Assembly: GCA_016235675.1 (NCBI GenBank)
Contig: JACRJN010000021.1
Coordinates: 1-34,116 of the forward strand
Source: Candidatus Schekmanbacteria bacterium
GTDB lineage: Bacteria > SZUA-182
Length of the DNA stretch: 34,116 nucleotides
Direction of reading: 5' to 3'
Both the position numbers and the translations under genes were made by a program. Positions 16,696 to 29,400 of this stretch are shown here, piece by piece; position 1 is the first letter of the stretch; the number at the start of each line of letters is the position of its first letter. The notes under the pieces are model-generated. The model was not told where the DNA came from and did not search any database. It saw nothing but the letters and a program-made list of their open reading frames with translations.

Positions 16696-16732
16696 TACTA
16701 AGGGACTTGGAAATTTCAATTATACCGTTTAT

Positions 16733-16852
16733 GTCATTGCGAGCGACCTTTAGGTGAGCGAAGCAATCTCTGCCCATGCGTCTGAGATTGCTTCGGCGAT
16801 AAGACTGCCTCGCAATGACGCTTTGGGGTCTCCCTATTGCTACGCGACCAAA
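16733..16852. repeat. Family 1 palindromic repeat, copy C
   Basis: Starts GTCATTGCGAGCGACC, contains GAAGCAATCTC and GAGATTGCTTCGGCG, and ends CTCGCAATGACGCTTTGGGG followed by the outer end CTACGCGACCAA. The left outer end is missing. Located after the second DUF58 gene. Confidence 0.85.
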
Positions 16853-16907
16853 TATTTACCTCTTTCCCACCCTTCCCTGAAGGGTTACAAAAAACTAGAT
16901 TTTTATC

Positions 16908-16936
16908 TTGACATTAATGTTTCGGTATTATATACT
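16908..16936 (+). promoter_or_regulatory. Strong sigma-70-type promoter
   Basis: TTGACA (16908-16913), a 17-nt spacer, then TATACT (16931-16936). One mismatch to the consensus over both boxes. The expected transcript start is near 16943. It is the best candidate promoter for the 4107-aa gene, giving a leader of about 500 nt, or for an unrecognised small RNA. Confidence 0.8.
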
Positions 16937-17274
16937 GACATAAGTGTTGCTGGGGGGCAATCAACAATACAACAAAATGCAGTCGGGTAGTTTTATGTCC
17001 CTCTGGCATGTTGGGTTTTTCTTTAAGACGATAGGGAGAAACCTTGTCCTGTGGGTTAGTACAATCTCTCCCAAAACTTTATTTCAGAATTATCTCTGCC
17101 GATTGTCTGTTAGTATCAGGTATTTCCCATCCGTTCAGGTTGGTGAAACCTTATCACTTCCATTTATTCCTGCATTTATTCATATCGAAATAAAATCCAA
17201 ACCACACTTGGCAAAACCGAATAAAAATTTTTATCATTATGGTATTGACCGCTAAAATTGTATCTTAAAATCAA

Positions 17275-17415
17275 TTGGTAGTGTAGAAATAGGGAAACCC
17301 GAAGCGTCATTGCGAGGCAGCCTTACCGCCGAAGCAATCTCCAGACGCACGGGTGGAGATTGCGTAGCTAAAGCTCGCAATGACACTACGGGTCTCCTGT
17401 TGAGAACGCTACCAA
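17275..17415. repeat. Family 1 palindromic repeat, copy D, at the giant gene's ribosome-binding site
   Basis: Begins TTGGTAGTGTAGAAATAGGG, has the core GTCATTGCGAGGCAGCC ... GCTCGCAATGAC, and ends near AACGCTACCAA. The full structure has both outer ends. It ends 12 nt before the Shine-Dalgarno GGAGAGGAG (17427-17435), so the folded RNA would sit just upstream of the start. Confidence 0.85.
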
Positions 17416-17439
17416 TCATTTTGTCTGGAGAGGAGTAAA

Positions 17440-20400
17440 ATGAAATCAATAAAAAGAATCAAGCAGGGGATACGTATTGTTTTTATGGGATTATTGTTGG
17501 TCATAACCGGCCATGTTATGTCTTACGCCCTGGATGCAAACAGTTCACATAACTGGGGTTTTGAGGATGGTACCTTAGAGGGATGGACTCCTGACGGCGA
17601 GGGAACCGCCTTTGATAATCAGCCGACTTACGGGCCTAACATGAGTATGCATCGGGTGAATCCGGAACTTGGGGCGACCATGGAAAGCAACATCGGCGGG
17701 GACTATCACGACGCCCCGTATCCCAACGGGTTTGCCGGCTCTTATTGGATCGGAATACATGAGGATCGGCATACACCGCAAGACGAGTGGGGGAAGACGC
17801 GGGAGAATGTTTACGGACGCCTTATTTCTCCGGCGTTTGTTCTGGATCGGGACTTTATCCATTTTAAGCTGGGCGGAACAGCGGGGAGCGCCGACGGCAA
17901 TTATATCCGTCTGGATGTCTGCACGCAGCCTGAGGAAGATAGGTGCGTCCAGGTTTGTAATGAAGGTGAGTGCAGTCAGCTTTGCGCGCCGGCCGAATGC
18001 AGTGAAACCAGCGGAACCTGGGAGATTGGGGCGAAGAAGACCTGGAGAACCGCCTCCGGCAACATATTACGGCGGGAAGTGATGGAAGTTGCAGGTCTGA
18101 AAGGAAATACCGTGAGATTGGTGATCGAGGCCGGTAAGGTCGGTGACGATAATAACGCCAATTTCGCTGTTGACGATATTTGGGTGACTGACAGTTCTCC
18201 TGATGACTACTATCCCAATGACGATGTTGCGGCTCAGAAAGAGCGGGTCTGGGGCTTTGCCGACACCCATACCCACCCCATGGCTAATCTGGGCTTTGGT
18301 GAATATCTCATGTGGGGCGATCCAAGGGATATAGACAGTGAAAATGTTCTTTATGAATCCTGTGGAGCGGGAGAGCACAAGTCTGGTTCCATGTTTGCCG
18401 CCAGATATATGATAGCTGATTTAGAGGACAGTCTTTATTGGGGCAGGAAGGTTGAACCCCAGGATATTCTCGCCGATCAACTTAATAAGATTCTTCCCGA
18501 TGTTCTTCCCAAGATAGGGAGCGGTATCGTTCCCCATGAACGGCGGGATGTGGTGAATTTTACTAAATGGTACAATGTCACCCATCAACAGATGTATTTA
18601 AGATGGATACGGCGGGCTTATGAGGGGGGATTGCGCTTATTAGTAGCTGAGGCATCAAATAACCGGGAATCGGAGTATGTTTTGTCGGGGGAAGCTGCTT
18701 CGGATACAGATTCTGCAAGGCGACAATTGCAGGCGATGCGCTCCATGGCTGCGGATAATTCCGATTGGATGGAGATTGCCACCTCTCCGGCACAAGCCCG
18801 GCGGATTATTCATGAAGGGAAATTGGCCATCGTGCTGGGAGTGGAAGTGGATTCTTTTGCTGATTGCGATGCTCCTCATACTCACCCCTACAGAGGGACA
18901 GTGACTCCTTGGGATACCCGGCCATGCACAAGCGATGAACTAAAGAATAAACTGAATGAATATTATTATGAACTTGGCGTGCGACAGGTGCATACGGTAC
19001 ATCTTACTGATAATGGCCTGGCCGGAGCGGCGGTTTATAACGATGCGTTTAATATTGCCAACTGGTTTTTAAACGATGAATTTATGCAGGTCAGACCGGG
19101 TAATGACCCGGACAAGCAAGTGTTCTGGCACTTTGAACCCCGGCAAAATTATTTGACGACTATTAAAACCGTGGGTTGGTCATTTCAGGATGAAATGAAT
19201 TTGGCTGTTCTTACTGCATGTTATTTGACTTGCCCTAATATTCTAGGTGTCCCTGATCCGTTTTGTCTGGGGGGCTGTACAGGTACCGGTGCCTTATATG
19301 TTGCTGGAGCGCTGGAGGCTTTACCCAACGACCCGATCCCCTGGGCATATCCCTATAATCCGTATGATGGTGCCTATGGGATGGTGAACGCTCGCGGATT
19401 ACAGCCGCAGGGGCAGGATTTGATTGATAAGCTGAAAAACCGGGGGATGATTATTGCCGTCGATCATATGTCCGAGAGAACCCTGGACAAGGTGATCGGA
19501 ACCAGCAATCCTTATTATAAAAATGATGGAGTTCCCGCGATAGCGGGTTCTGGTTGTGACAATACAACCACTAGCGAATGCCAGGAAGGTGCCTATCCGG
19601 TTATTATGAGTCATTCCGCTCTCAGGGATGCCCAGTTTACCCCCAGTGAAACCCCTAATAAGGGCAAATGGAAGAGCGAGGCCGGGAAAAGGGAAGATCA
19701 GGTACAACAGGTCTATAATATCGGCGGGGTGGTTTCATACGGCACCGCGCCCGGCGACGCCCGCGCCCATGACGGCAAGGGGGAAAGCCAGTCCGAGTAT
19801 GTCCTGATGTTCGATGATGAGCCGGACTTGAATAATACCTGCGCCGGTTCCTCGCGCAGCTTTTATCAAGCCTATAAGCGCTTGTTTTCCTCTTGGCTGA
19901 ATGATACCTGGATGGGCGCTGAGCGGGAAAAGCAGCAGTGGGGGTTTGCCCTGCCCTTTGGTAGCGATTTTAACGGTCTGGCCGGGGCGGCCAATCCCAG
20001 ATTCGGGGACGAGGCTTGTTGGGGGAGAACCACGGATTCGTCTGAAAGCAAGGCAATAACTTCTGATGACCCTCAGTTTTTGCGGGAAGGGCGGACGGCT
20101 TACGCTCAAAGCGGCAGGCAGGAAATCGGCGTCAATTATGATTATTATGACACGACCCCTCCCTCTCCCTCTCTGCATATGCAGGTTGCCGACAATCCTC
20201 CCTTGAAGGCTTCCACCCTTAAAGTTTCTCTTCCTGGGCTGGGATACCAGTCAAAAACCTGGATTATTAATACCGACGGTGTGGCCCATTACGGGATGCT
20301 GCCGGATTTTCTCCAGGATTTACGGGCAATCGGGTTGACCAAGGAGCAGATGGGGCCGTTCTTTAACGGGGCCGAGGCTTATCTCCAGATGTGGGAAAAG

Positions 20401-23400
20401 GCCGAGGGGATGAGTGACCTGAGCGAGGTTATTGGTGATGTTTTTACTAGGGGCGGAGGGATTTCCTCTAATTACTATTGCCCCGGCGATCAAGTTGATT
20501 TTTCTGCCACATTATTTGGACTTGTGAAGAGGGAGTATGGCGATTATTATCGGTATGAGGGGAATAAGATTGAGGTAAAATTCGGGCCTGTCAGAGTGGC
20601 ATTTTATCTTTCAACAGATACTGATATTTCTAACTCTGATATATATCTGGGCAGTACGGAAGTGCGCGGGTGGGTCAATGGAGAGATGCGCTATGAATGG
20701 AGCGGTAATTTGCCCACCAATCTTTCCCCCGGGGTATATTATTTTGGCTGGATAGTTGATCCGTCTAATGTAATCGCCGAATCGGATGAAACTGATAATA
20801 CAGGAAGTATTTTGGTTACAATTCGCGACTCCTCCCCCCCGTCGGCGCCGACGGCTATTAACTATCCCTCCGAAGTCTATATTTCATCGAGCGGGAGCCA
20901 CTCGGTAAGCTGGCCTAAAGTTGAGGGGGCATTCTACACCCTCCAGCGCCGGGCTGGTAACAGCGGCAGTTGGGAAACCCTGCTGATGGATTTTGCTAGT
21001 CACAACGTTAGCTGCGGCGACACTACTTGTTCTTACTGGAACTATACCAGTTCACTACCCGACGGTACTTATTATTACCGGGTGCGGGCCAACACTATCT
21101 GTAGCAGCAGCGATTGGCGCACGGGAGGCGCCATGGTGGTTGATGCCCTTCCAGACCCGGCAGTTAAGCTCTCCCCGGCAGACGGAGCCACAGATGTACC
21201 CCTTCATCCCGATTTGAGATGGGAGCATGATGTGGATGGCGAGGCCGGAGGTCGCATTTCTTATCAAAAACACCTTACTCCTTATTATTATTCTTATCCG
21301 TTGCAGGACGGCACAACATATAGCTGGTCTGTAGATGTTATAAATAACTTAGAAGCTGAGTATACTAACGGCAGGAGCGGCACAACATCCGATGGAACTC
21401 CCTGGAGTTTTACTACCTGCTCAGGGCCGGCGGCGGCCCCGGCCAATCCATTTCCGGCGAACGGAGCATCTGATCTCCCCAGATTAACCGTTTTAAACTG
21501 GGGAGCGGTTGCCGGCGCTACTTCCTATACAGTGTACCTTTCGTCAAGCGATTCTGCAATTTCGTCGACCGTCAGCGCCCCCTCTTTTGATCCGGGGCCG
21601 CTGGAGGAAAATACCTCCTATAGATGGGGGGTGAAGGCAAATAACTACTGTGTCAGTAAGGGGTCAGCCCCCTGGTATTTCAGGACGGAAACTGAGCATT
21701 TTGATTGCTCCCAAGTGATACCGATTCCCAGGGAGTACGAACGCACGGTTATTTATGACGATGGCTATGTTCCCAGCGGGGTGAGTAAGGTAAGTGATTA
21801 TAAATGCGCCAGTTGCCCCGATTGTCCCGGTCGTGTTGAAGCCGGCGAGGAAAAGATTTATAGCTTTACCACCCTTTTGCCGGGAACTTTAAGGGCAGAC
21901 CTTAGTAATTGGGGCGGGAGCCATATGGCGTATCTTCTCTCCGCCTGTGACCCGGATAGCTGTTTAGCTTATGAGTCTGGTCTACATGGTGCGTCTGTGC
22001 ATACCCAACCCGGGGTTTCCACCTATTACATTGCAGTGGACAGCCTGGAGGGGAAAGAGGGCAGTTATACCCTGGTGCTGGATTTTGAGGCGGATGCTGC
22101 TACCGCATACGGGGAAACATTGTATAAAAAGTATGATTTTGCTGACGGGGCACAGGGTTGGCAGGCCGGCGGCCTTTGGCATCTGGTGGATGAAAACACG
22201 CCGTGTTCCAGGGTTTTCAGCCCAACGCAAGCCTGGCGGTATGGGCAGTTTGATCAAGAAATTGGTTGTAATTATGATGATGGAATGGCGAATAAGGGCG
22301 CTTTGATTTCTCCCCCGATTGATTTAAGCCATGCTTATGGGAGTATCAGTCTCTATTTCTGGAGTTGGGAGGAAACGGAAAATGCGGCGGACAAGGATAC
22401 CAGGAAGGTGTATATTTCCAGCGATAACGGCAGCACCTGGACGCAAATCTATCAGTCTGCCGATAACTCCGCGGCCTGGCACGAGGTGCTGATTGATATT
22501 AGTTCTTATCACCACAGACAGGTTCAATTCAAGTTCGAGTTTGATGCAGTTACCGATCAGAATAACCGTTATATGGGTTGGTATCTTGACGATGTGTCTA
22601 TATTGGTGAAATGCCTGGAAACGGATAAGGCCAGCAATCCCCTGCCCGGCAAAAATGTCAGGGGGGTATCGCCCGATACCGCATTAGACTGGGATGACGC
22701 TCTCAACGCCCTTTCTTATCAAGTGTACCTCGGTACCAGTTATCCCTTGGACATGGTAGCCACGGTCACGGGAAGCCGTTATCAGCCTCCCCAGCCTCTG
22801 GCCAAAAATACTAAGTATTTCTGGAAGATAGAGCCGGTAGACAATTGTGGGAAGACGCGGCAGGATGCTGTTACCTGGGAATTTACCACCTGTCGGGATA
22901 TTTCAGCCGCCCCCGACAATCTCTCCCCCTCTGACAATGCCAATGGAATAGAGACCGTCGTTACCTTGGACTGGAGCGATGTCTCCGGGGCTGATTCCTA
23001 TGAGATATACCTGGACACCAATGCCTCCCTGGATTCGGCAGATTTGCTGACCACCGTTACCCAGAGCACGTATAAACTGGAATCTTTAGCCAAAGGCGCT
23101 ACCTATTTCTGGAAGATTGTGGCTAAGGGCTGTAACCGGATGGCGGGGGAGGAATGGCGTTTCACCACCTGTAGTGTACCAGCGCTTCCGGCCAAATCAT
23201 CTCCGCAAGACAAGGCTGCCGATGTATCGTTATCTGCTGATTTGAGTTGGAATGCGGTAGGCGGTGCCTGGTCATATAGGATATATTTTGGCACTGTGTC
23301 TCCCCCGCCCTACTTTGCCGGTATTGTTGCCGATCAGCAAAGTTATGATCCAGGCGGGTTGCTTCCGAACACTACCTATTACTGGAATGTGACGGCAAAA

Positions 23401-26400
23401 AATAAATGCGGGGAAAGTCTGACAACAGATACGGACATCCGCAGTTTTACCACCTGCGCGCCTCCGCCGGTTCCCAATAATCCCTGGCCGGGGCCGGGAG
23501 AAGCCAATATCCCCTTAAAGCCGTTATTGACCTGGAGCGCCACCGGAGATTCCTACAGTGTTGATTTCGGAACCGATGGGCACTACTGGGTATCGGCTAA
23601 CGTTTCTACCAACTCCCTTGACATAAGGGAATATTTGGGCAGCGGAGCCTTGATTCCCGGTCAGACCTATAACTGGAGGGTAAGGGCCATAAAGGCTTGC
23701 GGCAGTTCCTCGCAGATGTCTGCTGCCTGGACTTTTACCGCCTGCTCCCTGCCCGCAGTTTCCTGGACGCCCCAACCCAGTACCGGGGCTGTCTTTGTCC
23801 CCCTGAATACCAATCTGGATTGGGCGGATGTGCCTGGGGCTACTTCTTATGAGGTATACTTCGGCACGGATGAATCTTCTTTGCCGTTACTGGGGACAGT
23901 GTCACAAAGTGATTTTGATTTGGCCGCCTTGAGTATCAATACCATATATTATTGGCGGATCGGGGTTCATAATGGTTGTGGGTATAGCGAGGGAAACACC
24001 TGGAGTTTTACTACCACCGGTGGGGATTTGGATTGCTCTAATGCCGTACCCTTGACTTGTGGGGCGCCCTATAGCGGAACCACTACTGGTGCAACGAGCA
24101 GTGTAACTACCTATAATTGTGTACCTGCGTGGAATATGAGCGGGCGGGAAGTGGTGCATACCATCACCACCACCCAACCCGGAGATATTAAGGCCACCTT
24201 GACTAAGATTGACGATCCGAATACCAATCCTCCGGGTTTGATTCCCTTTATCCTCTCCGCCTGTGACAGGAATGCTTGTATCGAATTTGGCAGCCCCCGC
24301 GGTTCTGTCCAGTACCTGGATGCCCCTCCCGGCACTTATTATATTGTGGTGGACGGGATGAACGGCGCTTCCGGCGATTATAAACTAACCGTGGAGTGCG
24401 GGAGCAAATACACTGCGGTTTATAAAGAAGATTTTGAAGGCGATACCTCAGGTTGGCAGATGGACGGGCTTTGGCACCTGGTGGAACAGGGGGTAAGTCC
24501 CTATCCCGAGGCGTACAGTCCGACCCATGCCTTCTGGTATGGCCAGGATGCTACCGGCAATTACGATACCGGAGCGGCTAACAGCGGGGCATTAATATCC
24601 CCGGAGATTGATTTAACCGGGGTAACCGGCAGGGCCAGGCTGCGCTTACGGAGCTGGGATCAAAGCGAGTGTACCGATTGCAGCAGTGATTACGGGCAGG
24701 TTTATATCTCCGAAAACAATGGGGCGACCTGGAATTTCTTTATGTTCAACCGCAAGAATAATACCTCCTCCTGGATTGATTTGTGTCCGCCCTTTGACCT
24801 CAGCAATGACGGTTTTGGCCATAGTTATACCGGAAAGAAAATCCGGCTGAAGTTTGTCTTTACCGCCAACGGTACTAACGACAATTACCGCGGCTGGTAT
24901 ATCGACGATGTAACGATTGAAGCCGAATGTTCCGATCCCAATCCAAGCCTGCCGGATTACTCCTGGCCGGCCAATGGCGAGCGCAATCTCGGTTTGAATC
25001 CGCTTCTCCATTGGGAGCACTACCAAGCCCCGAAACCAACCTCCTGTTTGGTATATTTCGGTACTACCTTTCCGCTGCCGCTGGTGGCTGCGGTTGATTA
25101 TGATCCGGTTATGGGGGCTTCATACAACCCTGGTATATTGGCTGAAAACACCCAATACTTCTGGAAGATAGTGGGCAAGGGCTGTGGAAATACTGAGGGG
25201 CCTCTCTGGAATTTTACTACTTGCAGTTTACCCTCGGTTATAGCTGATAATCCGGTTGTCCCAGACAATGGCACCACCAATGTCCCTATGCTGGCAACTC
25301 TTGATTGGGACGATGTCGACGACACTGCTTCTTATGATGTGGATGTATATGTCGGTGATTCTTCACACCTATGGTGCCATACCACAGTTTCAGCCAGTCA
25401 GGCCCAAGTGGGTTTAGTCCCTGGTTATCAATTTTTTTGGCAGGTTACAGCCGGAAACGCTTGTGGCACAAGAGTAAGTCCGCTCTGGAGTTTTCGTTCA
25501 TGTAGCAATTACCCATATCCCCCGAATAATCCCTATTTAAATCCGCCATATAATGGGGCTACGGGGATAGCTGCCGATAACCCTGTTTTGAAATGGAAGG
25601 ATGTAGCCGCGGCTACTGAATATGAGGTTTACTTTGCTACTAACACTTCTTTTTCAGGGGAGCTGTGGGCAAAAGTTTTTAAGAGCAGTTGCGACCAGGG
25701 TGTTTGCAGTTATAAGCCTGGTATTTTAGCTAATGCTACCCAATATTTCTGGCAAGTCAAGGCTAAGAATGATTGTGGCGAGGCGTTACTCCATAGTGTG
25801 TGGAGTTTCACCACCTGTGCCGGTTCCTTTGAGACTTGCGACGGCCTGGACAATAACTGCAACGGGCAGATTGACGAAGGCTTTGCCGATAGCGACGGGG
25901 ACGGCGTGGCGGATTGTGCGGATAATTGTCCGTTGACAGCCAATCCGGATCAAAGCAATTCAGACGGTCAGGGCGGGGGTGATGTCTGTGATGCCTGTCC
26001 CGGTAATCCCGACGACAATTGTGATCCGAACCGCTCGATAGCGGCTTCTATCGGGGCAAATGGTGGAAGTCTGGTTACCCCGGACGGTAGTGTATCCTTA
26101 GAAATTCCCGCCGGGGCATTGGTGGCAGCCAGCTACATTTCAATTACCGATTCCGGCCAGGGCAGTTTGTATCAAATCGTCACCGATTCGGGGCAAAACG
26201 GGGCAGCCTTGTATGGGGTTGTCTTAGGGCCGGAAGGGCAAACCTTTAATAGTCCTGTGACCCTGGCTTTCAGTTGGAAGGATGATAATAACGACGGTGT
26301 GATTGACGGCACTTTGATTGCTGAAAGAAATTTGCGGATAGCCAAAGACAACCAGGAACTTACCGCCGAGTGTCAGAATGAAACCGGGCCGCTTTCTCCT

Positions 26401-29400
26401 GCTGCGGCAGAGTGCAATCAAGCCGGAAACACCTTCCGCATCCAGATTAGCTCTTTCTCGGAGTTTGTCCTGTATGCGGCGGATGACGACCAGGACGGAG
26501 CGCCGAACGAGACTGATAACTGTCCGGCGGCGGCAAATCCCAATCAGGCCGATGCGGATAACGATAGCGTTGGGGATGCCTGCGACACTTGTACTGATGC
26601 GGATCGGGACGGGTTTGGAGGAGTTAACTATCCTGCCAATACTTGTCCGGCAGATTGCGATGACGCCAATCCGTTGGTTCATCCGGCGGCGGCTGAGGTG
26701 TGTGACGGAGCAGACAACGATTGCAATCCCAACACCCCGGATGGAGTTTCCGAAGTATGGTTAAACGCTCCTTGTGACGGAGTGGATACCGACTTGTGTA
26801 ACGAAGGCGTATCCCAGTGCCTGAATGGGGTGCAAACTTGTACCGATACTACCGGTAATAATCCGGAGGTTTGCGATGGGCTGGATAACGACTGCAATCC
26901 GGCTACACCTGATGGAGCCGCTGAACCATGGATGGGAAATGCTTGCGACGGCGCCGATGCCGACCTTTGTGAAGAGGGCGCCTATGAATGCATAAATGGC
27001 GTTCAGGCTTGTTCCGATAACAGCGCAGACAACCCGGAAATTTGCGATGGGTTGGATAACGATTGTAACGGGCAAATAGATGAAGGAGTAAAGCATACTT
27101 ATTACCGGGATGCAGATGGTGACGGTTATGGTAATCCTCAGATTTTCACTCAGGCATGTACCGCCCCGGTCAGTTATGTAAGTGACGATACCGACTGTGA
27201 TGACAACAATGTCGCTGTCAATCCCGCTACAACCTGGTATAAGGATGCTGATGGGGATAAATATTCCGATGGAACCAGCAAAACCCAGTGTGCCCGGCCA
27301 GTCCAGTTCTATCCGGCGACTGAGTTATTGGCTCTTGTTGGTGATTGTGACGATACCAATCCTAACTTTAGTCCGGCCACGGTTTGGTATCAGGATATAG
27401 ATAAAGACAAATATTCAACCGGGGCAACCCAAACCCAGTGCACTCAACCCCCGGATTATTATTTGGCGGCTAACATGATTGCCACAACCGGCGATTGTGA
27501 TGATACCAAGGCCGGGATTAATCCAAAAGCTGCTGAGGTTTGCGATGGGCTGGATAACAATTGTAATGGACAGACAGATGAGGGGGGAAATGTTTATTAC
27601 CGGGATGAAGACGCAGATAGTTATGGCGATCCTGATAACAGTATCTGGACTTGTGCTGTTCAGGTCGGCTATGTGAGCAACAATGCGGACTGTAACGATA
27701 CCGATCCGCTTATCAATCCGGAGACGGTTTGGTACAAGGATAGCGACCGGGATAAATACTCCGATGGGACTACTTTAACCCAATGCCGGCGTCCGGCCAG
27801 CTTTTATCTGCCTGCCGAAATAACAGCCCTCCTTGGCGACTGTAACGATAGCAACGAATATATTCACCCGGCAAGGGTTGAGGTTTGTGACGGCCGGGAT
27901 AATAATTGTAATGGGCAGGTGGATGAAGGGGCAAAGAACACTTATTACCAGGATGGGGATGGGGACGGTCATGGCAATCCCTTGGAATCTCTCCAGGCTT
28001 GCTTTCCTTCCCAGGGCTACGTAGGGAATAATACCGATTGCGATGATAGTAAGCGGGCGATTAATCCCGTTGCGCCGGAAATTTGCGGGGATGAAGTTGA
28101 TAATAACTGTGACGAATCAATTGATGAGGCCGGTTGTTTGGCTTGTCCTCTCTATGTGCCGGATAATTTCAGCACTATCCAGGGGGCGATCGATGCAGCT
28201 TATAACGGTTGTGAGATTGTCGTCAGAGCCGGGACATATCCGGAAAATCTCAACTTCCTGGGCAAGGCTGTTACCGTTCGCTCGGAAAGCGGTGCAGCCG
28301 GCACTATTATTGACGGCGGGGCATCCGGCAGCGTGGTCACCTTTGCTTCCGGGGAAAGCGCTACCTCAGTATTGGATGGGTTTACTCTCACTAACGGAAG
28401 CGGTACCCCCAATGGAGAGTATGCTTACGGCGGTGGAATTTACTGCTTATCGGCTTCGCCGGTAATAACTAATTGCACCATCCATAGCAATACTGCGCTT
28501 AACGGCGGCGGGATTTATTGTAGCAAATCCTCCCCGGATATTACCGATTGTGCCTTCAACGACAACGCCGCCCAATATGGCGCGGCAATTTACTGTGACA
28601 ATTCCTCGCCGGTCATTACCAGAGGCAGCATGGTCAATAACTCTGCCAGTTCTTACGGCGGCGGGCTTTATTGCCGATACTCCTCACCCGCAATCACCGA
28701 CTGTACTATCAGCGGCAACTCGGCGGCGACCAACGGGGGTGGAATTGCTGGTGATTACTCCTCGCTGGCCCTTAGCAGGTGCAATATCAGCCGGAATTTG
28801 GCCGGATTACATGGCGGCGGGCTTTTCTGCCGCTACAACTCATCGTCCACCATTACCAACTGTATTGTCAGTGACAACAATGCGTTGTATGGCGGCGGGC
28901 TTTATTGTACCGATGCTTCCTCACCGGTCATTACCAACTGCACCATCAGCAACAATTCATCTTACAACCGCGGGGGTGGAATCCGCTGCTACGACTCCTC
29001 GCCGGTGGCGCTCAACAGCATCCTGTGGGGCAATATCGGGGCCGGAATTTCCGATGAGATTTATTTAGACGGCGCCGCGGCAAACATTACCGTCAGCTAC
29101 TCCGATATTCAGGGCGGCTGGCCGGGAACAGGCAATATCGGTGAGGATTTGATCGCTCATGACCCGCGCTTTGTGGGTAGCGGCAACTATCACCTGACCC
29201 TTGCTTCTCCGTGTATTGACAGCGGCACCGGTGTTGGTGCGCCCGTTGCTGATATGGACGGCGACGACCGACCGCAAATGGCGGGGTATGATATGGGGGC
29301 GGACGAGCTTGTCTGTCCTGACCAGAGCGATAGTGATGGTGACGGCATTGGTAACGTCTGTGACGCCTGTCCCCACGATGCAGTAAACGATTCGGATGGA

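Larger units (their letters stand above)
16696..17439. other. Intergenic region and putative long leader of the giant gene
   Basis: Contains family 1 copy C, a strong promoter (16908-16936), about 340 bp without a convincing gene, then family 1 copy D ending 24 nt before the giant gene. A small hairpin lies at 17034-17072 (GGGAGA/TCTCCC with inner AACC/GGTT). A 103-codon frame from GTG 16944 starts at the expected transcript start without a ribosome-binding site and resembles nothing I know. Confidence 0.6.

Noticed and set aside
16944-17255. 103-codon plus-strand frame behind the strong promoter
   Set aside because: It starts with GTG at the predicted transcript start, has no ribosome-binding site, and its composition looks random.
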